A program made the position numbers and the translations under genes. DNA of 64,000 nt from Botryotinia globosa (taxonomy: Eukaryota > Ascomycota > Leotiomycetes > Helotiales > Sclerotiniaceae): the NCBI GenBank assembly GCA_014898425.1, contig RCSZ01000012.1, forward strand, positions 1,302,001-1,366,000, read 5' to 3'. Position 1 is the first letter of the stretch. Each line of letters begins with the position of its first letter. Of the stretch, positions 24,092-35,742 are shown piece by piece. Below the pieces are notes generated by a model. The model was not told the origin of the DNA. It did no database searches and saw only the letters and a list, made by a program, of their open reading frames with translations.

Positions 24092-27000
24092 ATCTTCTTG
24101 ACAACCACCGGGCACCGGATTCTTTTCCCATCTCAACGCCCGCAAGCCACAATACCACAAGATATAGGGCAGCACATGCGATGTTGAGCAGGGAAAACAA
24201 TTTCAGGGTCTCCGGCAACCGATAGGTCAAAAGCACAATTGAGAGTCATGGAATTCAAGCGCTACATGCTATATGACTCTTTCTACAGTCTGACACTCTT
24301 ATAGGTCGAATATGCGCTGCATCACGTTGTATGTGTGCATCAAGACGGCAACCATGTGTTTGTTAGGGAAATTGGTAAAAACTCTATCTACGATATTTCT
24401 CTTGGCACTGGGGTTGTATATATGCTAGCATTAACACATTACCGTTACATTACCAAAAGAATTTCACTGTGTCTAAATACATGATTACGCCATCATCATT
24501 CTCACTGCATTCAATCAACTTTATTCCCACTTCCTTCACATCCGAGGCTGCCAGCATCACAAGAAACTCCGACCTTTCTTATCCAACATGGGTGGATCAT
24601 TCCGTCGATAATTGCGTAGAGCAATCAATTTCTCATCCCGAGATTCATCTGAATAACACTCGCTCCAGATATCGTCAGTTATCTCTAGTATGCAAAGCGA
24701 CAGTCTAGACATCACTATTTACCCTGCTTAGACGTCTGCAGTCATCTCGGCCAATATATCCTCATGTAAGTTGTTCCATCGTCCTCCCGAATCTAAGAAA
24801 TAAAGATCTTTATAGGCGGTTGACTCTTTGCCTCAACGTTTCGTGCAGTGTAGATCGTTAATTTTGATATCGATTTGGTGGTTTGACTTACTCCCCGTGA
24901 CTTTCTCATCTAAGATACCCTTCGCGAACCGCAGCTAGTAAGCTGATTCCCCTGTAGATATTCTTCCGTCAGCCGTATTGCTCCTTCTATACTGCAGCTA
25001 GTTCTAGGGTTCTGGGACCCGAGTAAAGTTCTTGCTCGGGTTCCCTTCAGCCTGCCTTATTGCTTACATTGGTTGGCACGACAATGAAGTTGCCGCTGAC
25101 GGTAACGAAAGACGCAAGGGGCTTATAAAGACCCATAAAGACCCTGTAAGCACTATGTTTGATGAAGAAACCCACGGTTGAAGATAAGTCCCTGCATTTA
25201 GCGTGCGTTTCTGATATTTCTGTGGGTGTTCCCGGGCCGAACCTGCTTCGTTGAGAATATGCAGATATTCGGATTTTTGCATGCATGAAGTTGAGCTGCA
25301 TGAGATAAGGCCTAGGGGCTCTTGACGTGAATAATCCCACCTCCCCTAATTAGTCTCAAGTTTGAAGGATGCCGAGACAAATAGGCTTTCGTGGCTCTTA
25401 CCGGTCCGAGATGAGGTTATTCGGCTTTTCAACGGTGAACGATCTCGGGTAAGCCAACTGTTGGCTCTTCTTTCTATCGGAGATTTCGGAGGAAGGCCAC
25501 CAAAGCTCACGTTGGGCAGGCAGCAATGTAGTAGATTAGCAATATGGTCGCTGCCTAACAAGATAACAAGGTTACATGCACGTGTTTTCTTTCCTGAGAA
25601 TCTTGCTACTGTCGATCATTTAGAATTAGAGAAGAGGAAAGTTCAAATTTCTTAACACAGCTGAGCGTCAAAGAATTCCCATCTAATCCCGCTGTCTAGT
25701 TGTACAATTTGACTGCCATCTTCACAATCCCTGAGGATGAAATTGTCTTTGATCAAGTTCGGGCGGTATCTGGCTTTGATTTCTAATAATGAACCCCCCA
25801 CCGCAAAACACATCGTCAGTAAAACGGTGCTGCCACATGATCCACATGAACGAAATGCATGAAATCAGTGCCACCCGCCATGATAATATGTTACAGTGGG
25901 AGTCTGGTCGCTTGGGATTGAGGCCAGCATCAAAATTCTTCCAGCATTGAGAGTGTTCCAGAAGTTAAGATCGACCCTAGCTTGCCTCTTTCGAAAAACT
26001 AACCACATCTTACCAAATAGTGTCACAACTTTTGCTACGCAACATATCCACGAAACGAAGCAAGCGAGAATTATTCGCAATTCTCCCCAGCGACTTACCG
26101 GAAGATCTTCTCACATACCAAAAATTCCAATTGTTAGCGTGACTGGATTTACAATCCACGATTGGAGATTGGAGATTTGAATGCAGATCATGAATACTAT
26201 GATCTCCGCCAACATTTACTTTTTATGAGCGGTTTGTGCTCCAGTGAGCATGCCTTGAATGTGTGCAAAAGAGTTTTGATTGTAAGACGTCGGGCGAGCC
26301 TTGAAGCTTGTCAAATGTTGACTTGAGTCCTTGAATAAAACTTATGGCTGGCTAAAACCAAGATTTAGAATGGAAGTAAGGTTTTGATCTTCGATAGGAA
26401 GTTCGAGAAAGACCTGTTTCCATCTTTTGTATTTCATATGGTGCTGAAATTCATGGTATTGCTACCACAGCGTTAGTCACAAAGCTGCGAGTTCTAGTCC
26501 GTGTCGGAGAATTCTCCCTGTCATGAAAGCAATCCGATAAAGCTGAATTCTTCGATCGTGTGAATGTTTTGAGGAAGTTTCATATCTGACCTCATGATCC
26601 CTAGACTAGAACGAATCTTCTTCGGAGTCGGGATTTAGGTTTTAATCTACGGGGTTTGAGACTACCTAGGTATGTAGTGATCTCAGAAACTTGACTCCAA
26701 CTTATCAATTGAGGGTTGGAATTAAATGGCTTCATCAGCTGGACGAGTCCTCTATCAGCCACATCAGTTTGACTGTCATCTTCTCGTGAATATTCATCCC
26801 TAGCCTGTTTTTCACGGCCATGTACTCAATATTGCAACACCTGCATTCCACGAATATTCTCAGTCCATTTCCTCATCATGTCTTAACTGACGTTCTCTTC
26901 TCATTGTTGTACACGGATCTCTCCATTCCACCCAAAAAGACGAAGTTTACCGAAAGATGTCGTGCAAGCCTAGCCAGTCTCCATTCTGTACACCTCCACC

Positions 27001-27580
27001 AAACTTCCACTGCATACCGAATTTCCCAATAATCGATTCTAGATCTATCAACTCTTCCAGCTGAAAGCTCTTTCAATAACACTATCCTACACGATCTTTT
27101 CTCAAACCAAGAACGCCAAGATCAATGACCATTATATTTCCAGCCTTTCCCACGTCTCTCGCACCTTCGCAAATGCTTCGTACTAGCTACCAACATGATG
27201 TACCCCAAACACAAAGTTACACGAAGGTATAACAAAAGCTTCAATAATTCGGCAGCACCGACGACAAATCTTCGTTCTTGCGGTACTCGACAGGTGCAAA
27301 TGAGTTATCGCTCGGTGATCAATGAGCAAGAAGGGTACAAGTATAGGAAATATGAGGGCCGATTGTGTTAATCTTTCATGCCGAGGTACAGAATTTGAAC
27401 ATTGTACTGAGAACCTAGAAGAACTTGAAGTTTGAAAATACTTTTATTTAAGGGTTTCATTGGTACCTGGATGGAAGATAAAGAAATATACATCGTCTTC
27501 ACTTTACTACATCAGCAAGATCTTCGTTGCAACTTCAACACATTCAATCTAGAGAGCCTCCACCTTTCAAACAAGCCAAA

Positions 27581-28255
27581 ATGCGTCCCATCTCACTCAT
27601 CACAGCTGTTATTCTCCCTCTCGCTTTTGCGGCGCCTGTCCCTGATAAAGGTATATTTTTCTATCGTGCCCCAGCTCCAACATCAAACCAGTTGAAATAC
27701 TCATATAACTAGACACGAGTCCCCAAGTTATACACATCCCCCCTCCCGCCGTAATTCAGGCCCTCATTGACGCTGGCCTTGGCCAATTCACTACTCCCGC
27801 CGACATAGCATATATCAATAGCGCTATAGCCGCTGCGGAAGCTGCCGCCGCTGCCACGCAGAAAGCTGGTGGTTCTAGCAAGAGACAGGATTTGGGACTA
27901 GGATCATTGACGGGTGCATTAGATCCCATTCTTGGCATACTCGGGAGTTTAGGTCTAGGGGGTTTGAAAGAACGAGATGAGATTGTGAAGAGACAGGGTC
28001 TTCCTGTGCTTGGAAATGTTGTTGGGAGTGTTCCGGGAATTGCAACTGGGATGGGGATCGCGAATAATTTACCAATTGTAGGACCCATTGTGGGAGGAAT
28101 TTTGCAGAATCCGACTTCTGTTGTTACTTCCGTATTGGGAGGGGGACTCAAAGAGAAAGCGAAGAGACGACAAGAAGGTATGACTTGATTTATATTCGGG
28201 AGTGTGAATTCCCATTCGAACCTCTTTCTTTACTGATGCAGGAGCTAATTGGTAA
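27581..28255 (+). CDS. small secreted protein with Kex2-type Lys-Arg processing sites
   Basis: Exons 27581-27650, 27713-28177 and 28242-28255 give 182 residues; an alternative last acceptor (exon 28261-28283) gives 185, and reading through the second intron stops at 28188. The signal peptide is MRPISLITAVILPLAFAA. After an Ala-rich helix, the chain contains KR dipeptides that would be cut by Kex2: SSKR|Q, IVKR|Q and AKR|RQ. They release a Gly/Leu-rich piece of about 37 residues and a Gly/Val/Ile/Pro-rich piece of about 55 residues; both start with Gln, which could form pyroglutamate. The pieces are hydrophobic and Cys-free. I do not recognise a family. It could be a processed peptide (signal, antimicrobial or surface-active) or a wall-associated protein. 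TATTTAAG-like sequence lies near 27444. Confidence 0.7.
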
Positions 28256-28283
28256 TTCAGTCGCTGCTGCTATGAAAGAATAG

Positions 28284-29043
28284 AATGATAATGGAACATG
28301 ATTTAGGAGGGTGTCTAGCAGAAAAGGGGGAAGATCGTTAGGTGTTGGAATGATGCACATGGGAAGTTTGATGGCTATGGGTGGAATATTGTTTGGATTG
28401 TATTTGGGCTGCGATGCGACTCTGACTGCTAGATTTGATTTTGCTGTCCTAGCTATTTACTGTCTTTAAGCCAACATGTTCAATGTAAACTCTCGTTTTT
28501 GGATTCTGGAATCTCTTGAGTTTATCTCATATTTCTTCCAAAAACCTAAAGATATGAATAAGAACAGCAGTGGCTATTCAATCCATTGGGAAGAAGCGGC
28601 ATCTGGCTGCTAATTTACTAGTTTGAGGCTTACACGGCTTGAATCTCTACATTTCATCATTTTGATTGTAGCATTAAATTACACGGCAACAATGTTTCAC
28701 GATTTCACAATGAAGCAAAAAGGACCGAAAATCAAGGATAGTATCTGCTTCATTTTTTTGACCACCAGACAAAACTATGGACATAAAGAAACCAAAATAT
28801 AAAGCACCAAACCAATACCATGCCCCTCCCACGAAAAAGAGCCGTCGCTCAAAGCTGGGGAGGGCAGTCCCCTTATTCATAATCTCATCACATCATCCAA
28901 ATACCACCATTTTCTTTTAGCGAAAGACAATAAGGTAAGTCCATCCCCCAGACCAATCAAATTCCAGGGATACAACCAATATTTTGTCGTAAATTATATG
29001 AGCAATGGAATGCAGGCTCAAGATTACATCAAACAATCGTTAT
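28284..29043. other. convergent intergenic region
   Basis: 3' flanks of the small secreted protein (plus) and the acid protease (minus). No gene is seen. Confidence 0.6.
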
Positions 29044-29817
29044 TTAAACGTATGTGCAAGTAACACCAGTGCTTCCAACAAGAGAACAGTCGGTGAGGAC
29101 GGTGCTTTGCTTGAGATCGATGATGGTAGCACCGGTAACACCGACGGTTGTTCCGGACTTGACGGCAGTAGCACCAGTGAAGGTAACACTACCGAAATCG
29201 GCAAATTTGACGAGGGAGCTGCCCTGCTGGAAGTCCTCAACGATCCACTCTGCATTGTACTCGCAAAGATCTCCGTCAACACCACCGGTGAAGGTGTGGG
29301 AAACAGATTTACCCTTGGTGACGTTGTCGACAATGGCGGTACCAGCAGTCTTGGAGGTGGCGGTAACAGTGACCTTGATGGTGTCACCAGCGGAGATTGA
29401 GATACCGCTGAAGTCGTATGCGTAATCTGGGTACCACTCATACCAAGCATCATAAGTGATGGAAGAACCGGACTTGGTCCAGTCAATACCAGTTTGGAGA
29501 ATGGCAGTACCACAGGTGTCACCGTCAATACCAACCCATGCGGATCCGGAACCAGCAGTCGAAGGGGATGGGGCGACAAAGGTACCAGTTACGGAAGTGT
29601 AACCAGTGCCGATGAGGACGGCACCAGCCCAGTTGGAGGAGTAGGAAACATTGGTCTTGTTGGTAACTTCGGAAGATGGTCCTTGAACATACTTGACTGG
29701 GTTACCGTGGGTGCCAGCAGCGCGCTTAACGGCACGTGCTTGTCTCAAAGCAGTACCTGGGGCAGCAACGGCAGATCCGGCCAAGAAGGCGGTAGCGGCG
29801 ACAGTAGAGAACTTCAT
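29044..29817 (-). CDS. acp1: secreted acid glutamic peptidase (family G1), ACP1-like
   Basis: A single exon of 257 residues. Signal peptide 1-19, propeptide ending near a Lys-Arg (31-32), then the mature two-sheet lectin-like fold of G1 peptidases. The catalytic pair is visible: Gln108 in GTAILQTGIDW and Glu190 in CEYNAEWIVEDF, with the expected SNWAGAV, FVAPSPS, AWVGIDGDTCG and YEWYPDYAYDF blocks. Cys pairs 102/185 and the two C-terminal Cys may form disulfides. It cleaves proteins at acid pH outside the cell. The sequence strongly recalls ACP1 of Sclerotinia sclerotiorum/Botrytis, which is induced during plant infection in acidified tissue. Start at 29817 chosen because the signal peptide begins there; the ORF continues 12 codons upstream without one. 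Confidence 0.93.
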   Translation of the reverse strand: MKFSTVAATAFLAGSAVAAPGTALRQARAVKRAAGTHGNPVKYVQGPSSEVTNKTNVSYSSNWAGAVLIGTGYTSVTGTFVAPSPSTAGSGSAWVGIDGDTCGTAILQTGIDWTKSGSSITYDAWYEWYPDYAYDFSGISISAGDTIKVTVTATSKTAGTAIVDNVTKGKSVSHTFTGGVDGDLCEYNAEWIVEDFQQGSSLVKFADFGSVTFTGATAVKSGTTVGVTGATIIDLKQSTVLTDCSLVGSTGVTCTYV

Positions 29818-29819
29818 TT

Positions 29820-29837
29820 TGATTGATTGATTGATTG
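29820..29837. repeat. GATT tandem repeat in the acp1 5' UTR
   Basis: Four copies of GATT immediately upstream of the start codon; simple repeat in the leader. Confidence 0.6.
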
Positions 29838-29949
29838 TCGAACGAACGAACAATTAATAGATTGATTGGATTGGATTGGCTGTGAGGACTGAGTAACGAT
29901 TGAAGCTGGACTGGAGAGAAAAAGACGTTATCCAGCGGATGAAGACATG

Positions 29950-29958
29950 ATATATATA
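29950..29958 (-). promoter_or_regulatory. TATA box of the acp1-like gene
   Basis: TATATATA about 135 bp upstream of the start codon on the minus strand, in the expected region for a strongly induced secreted-protein gene. Confidence 0.5.
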
Positions 29959-32931
29959 CGATTGAGAGTTACTGACTCTTCACATCAAGCTCAACTACAA
30001 TTCAACCCAGGTCTCAATCTACCTTCCCAAATGATCAGAATGTGTTGTTATCACGACAACATGGGAATGTCGATATCTCAATTTGGACTTCTTCACCGGC
30101 ACTTTGCATGAAAGGTCCATAGTCCCCAATGAGGCGATTCAACTTCGAATGCCGACGTCTAATTTTGACCAGAGCAATACCCATATAGAACCATGTAGAC
30201 CCATATAGACCCATAGAGATCAGCTTGATCACCTTCCCTATTAACCCTCAAGCCTGTTAAACATCATTCATCTTAACTGAAGATCATCGTCGATTGTCTT
30301 CAGTCATTTCCATAAAAAGGAGGTCCTCTAATTTCTTATCTGAGAAACCTTGTTTTGGCGCCTATGTATAATGTATGTTCAACGGGCACAGGAACAGAAC
30401 GGCTGTCTTCAAATGGTCCACCAATCAAAGTAATCATGTGGTGTGGAGATGGAAAGAACCTTATCTTAGATCAATGTTGTAACGAACATACTCCTCTAAA
30501 ATAATCTCCGCCTGAGCCACATATTGATCATGGTTTCCATATATCTTGCATCTTATAGCAAGGGAAGCAACCCAACTTTTTGCGAAATGTGGAAGGTAAA
30601 TTATGCAAGACAAGTTCTGATAGGCAAGTTGACCCCAAGGTTACATTCCTGTCAAGACATGGATGGGGATGGATGTCGTTAAATGGAGACGTGAATGCAT
30701 GTCAGAATCCAATCGGCGGTTTAGGATCCTGGTCGATCATTGCTGCCGTTGACATGAAGGGATTATCTACCTATCGCAACCCCCAGAGACAACCTCAGAA
30801 ATTGTGGAAGAAAGATATGAAGGACAAGGTAGGGTCAGTAAACAACAAGGAGTATCTCCAAATCTTCAAGGAATCTTCAAGAATGCCGAGGAATACCGTA
30901 CTTATCCATTGTCAAAAACAAGCTTTACAAGGAGAGTACAACACAAGAACAAGCCTGTATGGGGCTACCCACGCACTAGCTTCCCGTCTCGGCAACGCAC
31001 GCCGCGCCGGCTCCATTATCGGCTACGAATGCTTGTCAATATACGAATCGTGTAACCCTAACTTACCATTTCTGTTCGAAAGCGACCTATCTCGTGCTAT
31101 CTCGAAATATCATCAGAAAGAAACGCAATCATCACGCGAATTATCTGTGGGTGAATCAAGGCAAATTCCTCGGGCTGCGCGAGATAGGGGTTTATTACGA
31201 AACAACCTTCCTGATATGGTTTATGGATTGCATTCCTTCCTTTTGAATCTCGCAATTTATCATGTGAGGATCCGAATGTGACCGTCCTGAATCGCAAAAG
31301 TTTGATTGTTTTGATATCCGGAGAATTAATTCTGAGCGCCAATATAGACTATGCGTCTTTACTTGACATGGAAATGATGGAGGTGACGAAGCTTTACTTC
31401 GCGATGCCAACCGATGCCAACCTACTTGGCCTACTTGGCTGCAACGTCGATGGCTTTTGTTGACGACCTCCTAAATGAATGCCCCGTGGCAGGCGGCTGG
31501 GTAGGCTGATTGAACAGTGTGGTAGCCTCAATTCATCCGGTTCGCGCAAACTTCAAAGATATCGGATGGATACTGGCTAAATGCAATCCTTGTCTGTTCC
31601 TGAAAATCAAGCTGTTTGATTTGATACCCCATCCTTCGAACGTCGTGGAACTTTCGTGTTAAAGAAATCGCTGCGTGAGGCAGCAACTGTCATTTCAAAT
31701 TAGATGTCAGACTTTCTTGTTATGGTTGTCAAAACTTCAGATCCAATCTTGATTCCGGAGAGCGCTCCGGACATCTCATCTATGTTTGATGGGTCAAGGA
31801 TTCTTCTTTCTCTATCGACTCTGTCTGTCGCAGGATACAGAAACTTATACACCTATACACCATGATGAATGGTTATTTCCTCCTTGCGCACTCAAAGATC
31901 ACTTTTCTTGTTTTGCTCGACTGATATAGATACTGATTTGAATACTAGATTTCATGGATCCTGTCTCACTATTATCTTATTGAATAACCTCATTTGAATT
32001 GAACAGATCATCTGATCCTATCGTCCTGTTCTTTAGCACTCTTGATATAGCAGCAATAACAACATAGTGACGAGAGAATATAGAAGAGAGGGATATTCAA
32101 GTATCTTGTCCTTTGAGTATCTCTTTACTTGTACGTCAGAGTTGTTGGTGAAGAAAGCTGTGCACAAAACGGCTGCGACGAAGAGGGCTGAGACCGGGCT
32201 GTGCCTCAATTGTCTATCTTGTCCTCCCTTTCAACTCCTATCTTCTTTCGTCTCAAAACATCTACCCAGTTCTTCTCATATAGAGAAAATCCAAGGTTCG
32301 GAACGAAAGAACATCATGGGGTGCGTCTCAGATAATTTCCTTCAGATAGCGTATTCCTATCTCGAGTTTCTTCTTCACTTCTAGTACTTACTTTGATGTA
32401 CTCTTCCTTTATGCTTGAGCCTGGATGCTTCATCTAGATATCTAGGTAGTGAAAGTAACTGCATAGCCTGCTTGATATTTTGAAGGCCACGTAATCAGTG
32501 GCAACATTAATTAATATAGACTTCTCTGTAAGAATCAACCGGAAGGTTCAGTCCTATCATGTTATCTACTAAATTGCTATCGAAATATAAGATCAGATAG
32601 AGGTATTTCTCTTAGAGATTCCGTGACCTTGGTGGTTGGGGGTCCCAATTTTTCCGTCCACCCCAAGCCTAGTCGCTTACCCCCGCTCCTTTGTAACCTC
32701 CCCTGCTATCTACAAAGAAATATGTGTCTATCATCACGTTTTCGTACAGGCCCGCAATAGGTATGGATATAGATTGTGGCGCGCCACTGGAGCAAGCTAT
32801 CTTCAGCGTGCCGTGTCTCCGTGCATGCATATTCACAATCAAGAAGTTTAGGAGAAAATCATGGGCGATACGAGCTTTCACTTAGATACTCTTGCCATCT
32901 GAAATATTCAATAACAGTCATCTATCGTGAG
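29959..32931. other. 3-kb intergenic region
   Basis: The promoter of the acid protease lies at the left. Apart from the 30580-31281 frame (listed separately), only short shadow frames are present. No repeats of note. Confidence 0.5.
30580..31281 (+). CDS. orphan open frame, unrecognised
   Basis: A stop-free frame of 233 codons, long for chance in DNA of this composition. It lacks an early ATG: the frame opens with TTG and the first ATG is near 30672. The translation is hydrophilic and basic, with no signal peptide, membrane helix or motif I recognise. It may be a relic, part of a lineage-specific gene, or chance. Confidence 0.2.
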   Translation: MRNVEGKLCKTSSDRQVDPKVTFLSRHGWGWMSLNGDVNACQNPIGGLGSWSIIAAVDMKGLSTYRNPQRQPQKLWKKDMKDKVGSVNNKEYLQIFKESSRMPRNTVLIHCQKQALQGEYNTRTSLYGATHALASRLGNARRAGSIIGYECLSIYESCNPNLPFLFESDLSRAISKYHQKETQSSRELSVGESRQIPRAARDRGLLRNNLPDMVYGLHSFLLNLAIYHVRIRM

Positions 32932-35742
32932 CTATCGATAACACAAAACGGTTGGAACTTCCGGCATATCGTTCCCTGAAACCAATTTCTGACGCCCTGT
33001 CTTATCTGCTCCGTGCTCCAACAACAATTCCACCATATTCCCGTCTGAATTATTAGTACTGGCCCAATATAAAGGGCTTTCTCCAGAAATGTTGGGAGTA
33101 TCCGGATTCGCACCTCGCTCGAGCAAGAGCTTTGCCACTTTATAATGATCTCTGTAACAGGCGACATGTAAAGCCGTCGCATGTGCTCGTCCTCCAAGTG
33201 CATCAATATCAATATCTGTTTCCGTATCCAATATGATGCGCACAATATCTGCAAGTCCAAAAGATGCTACGTAGTAGAGAGGATGTGTTCTCTGCATATA
33301 TGAATCCTTTCCAGGAGCAGATGGCATCATCATGCCAAGCCAGAAAGCGAAGTTACCACCATGCTCGAGATTGTGAGTTTCGAAAAAAGCATGGAGTAGT
33401 TTCAGAGTACGTGGTGCAAGATAATCATCGGGATCGCCAGGTTCTTTGTTGACATATCGTGGCCAGTTTATGGTAAGGTGACGAAGAAAGGGATACTTTC
33501 GATAGCGACTCCTGAGCAATTCTCGGTCATGACCTTGGGAAAACTCAGGATTGAGTAGGTATGCCAGGCAAGCTTGGGCCATAAATTGGCGCGCTGTATA
33601 TTGAGTGTAGTGGAACGGCGAGGTTGTGGTGTGAGTGAGATAATCCGCCACAGATGCATGTGCGAGTTTCACTCCAGGTGAACCATATATAGATTGTTTC
33701 GAGTCTCTTTTCCATCTATTCTTAAACTCTCCGTCTTGTCCTGATCTTGGTTCAAATTTGGTCACAAGAGACGAGCATATAGAAAGAACTATTTCCGGAT
33801 TGAGAAGTCGAGAATCTTCATCAAAGCACGGTAGATCCCGATCAAAATCTATGGCTAGAATTTCCACCAACTCCTCAACAGTCAAGGGCTTTGCAGCTAC
33901 TGTGAGAGCCTGAAGAATCTTCGAAACTTCCGATCGATGGTCAACATCAATTTGCTGCAATATTCGCTCATAAGTCTCGTCCAAACTTTTGGGTAATGTT
34001 TTCATCGCTTTACGTATCGCTGACACGCTGGTGCATTTTCGAAACATATCTAATTGGCAGACTACCCATCGAAACCTATGTTATCGTCAAAATAAATCCT
34101 TCAAATCTTCAAAGAGGGGTCCCGGGTACTTACATGCCATCTCCCTCTCGAGTCAACTTGAATTCAATTTGGTCTCGAATATCTTGCGGCCACTTTGACA
34201 TTATTTTATCGTGCTCCATTTTCTCGGAGACGAAATATCTAATGTCACTTCTTGCTGACATGTTATCTTGCAAACACATTCGATTACTGACCAAAGGAGA
34301 CAGGACCTCTTCTATCTCGGTTAATTGTCTACTAGTAACCAGCAAGCGCAATCTTTGATATTTCCATGCCTTTATAGTAGCAATGAATGACAGGACTTCT
34401 GTATTTCTGGCGGCCTCATCTAGCGCATCAAAAACTATGTAGATATGATGGAATGACAATAGAATGTCACGAAAGCATTCAAGAAGCGCATCATCAGTTG
34501 GCGATGTCGATGTTTTTGTGCTTAAATCCTGGTAAAGATTTGTCAATGACCGAGGAATATCACTACTTTGTGCCGAGAGTTGAGCAATCAAAGATTTGAG
34601 AGCGCCATTCAAATCTCCATTGAAGTCGAAATAGAAGTATGCGAGTGCTATCTTAGGGTGTTGTTGAACTTGAGTCATCAAATGCTCTACAATCGTAGAA
34701 CTAGTAAATAATTGTGAGCTATTAATAGTCCAAGTATACTTCAAAGTGCTTGTTACCATAGCACAGTCTTCCCACTACCAGCTGATATCAAGAGATTAGT
34801 CAAAAACTTTACTCAAGGGCATTCAACTTACGAATACCATAAAGCCATAGAAAGGCATCACTACCAAGATACCAATCTTCGTATTGCTTGCTTGTTATGA
34901 ACCATGTTCCAGTCTTTGGTTGATGTTTCTTTAATGTTGCAGAATGAGTAAGAAATGGGTCTGGCGCAGCGAGCCATCGATATATATCCCGAGCTGTTTG
35001 ATCTGTACAATGTGTCAATTTCGATCTCAATCTTCAATAGTCTGGATAGTATTCCAAAAAGAAGAAATTGCTGAAGCGATCTTCACATAACATCCCTCGT
35101 CCATAACATTGAACACGGGTTTTTGACATCAAAATCCACCATATTCTCAACAGCTCTTGAATCTAACCCGTAGACTAGATTTGTAAACCCTCAACCCATA
35201 TCCTTACCTGCAAATTGATTTTCAATCCTATTCGTAAGATTCAAGGTCAAATTCCTACCATCTCATAAGCACTTCAACCCCCAAACAATACTTCAAACTC
35301 ACGTCTGATCAGCACTCAGCCCCAAAGCCAACGTACTCTTCAACCTCTCCAGCACCACCAAAGTCTTCCTCACCTCACCCTCTTTCAACGGCCAAACCAA
35401 TCTCTCCCTAATTGCCCTCCATCTCTCACTCCCACCCACCCCTCCTTTCTCCAGTTTTCCCTTCAACTTCTCCAACTCGTTTTTACACACGAAAAGCGGC
35501 CCATCATCCTTTAGCAACAATTCAAAAGTTGACAGTTGGGAGTAGCCATTCGATTCAGCCTTCTCAGCAAGTTTAAGCAACGAATCCAAAATATCTCTCA
35601 AACTATTCAATTCATCTGAAATCTGCACGATTTCATTGGAAGCATGTTTGACGCCTTGACGATAATCGTAGCAGAAAGATATCAAGGATCCGGTTATTTG
35701 AAGGACGGCTATCAAACTGGCCGATAGACTTAAAGGATCCAT
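32932..35742 (-). CDS. NLR-type STAND protein: fungal N-terminal domain, NACHT, ankyrin repeats
   Basis: Five exons (35742-35303, 35031-34832, 34781-34757, 34700-34134, 34075-32932), 791 residues. N-terminal domain (1-147) has the MDPLSLSASLIAVLQ start and SDELNSLRDIL helix typical of the fungal STAND N-terminal (HeLo-like) family. NACHT: a TGTWFI..W block, Walker A GIPGSGKT (212-219), Walker B-like YIVFDALDEA (307-318), then GMFRWVVCQLD..RKC and LPKSLDETYERIL, both classic for this clade. A winged-helix-like region (AKPLTVEELVEILA) and GVKLAHASVADYL follow. The end has about three ankyrin repeats (about 678-775, e.g. TALHVACYRDHYKVAKLLLERGAN). By family it is a cytosolic, nucleotide-controlled receptor in self/non-self recognition or cell death. 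The 270-nt first intron is longer than the rest. The ankyrin array is short. Confidence 0.88.

Larger units (their letters stand above)
21733..27580. other. 5.8-kb gene-poor region upstream of the Myb gene
   Basis: No supportable gene. Frames of 60-100 codons (for example 25362-25655 plus) lack motifs. Notable structures are two inverted repeats (22731-22749 and 24066-24091, listed separately) and a GCGGGCGTT tandem (23584-23604). The first kilobase is probably the Myb promoter. Confidence 0.5.

Noticed and set aside
25362..25655. 97-codon plus frame that looked hydrophilic and gene-like
   Set aside because: No start context, splice structure or motif; overlapped by an equally long minus frame.
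29054..29826. Plus-strand frames of 110-131 codons over the protease gene
   Set aside because: Antisense shadows of a codon-biased, intronless gene.
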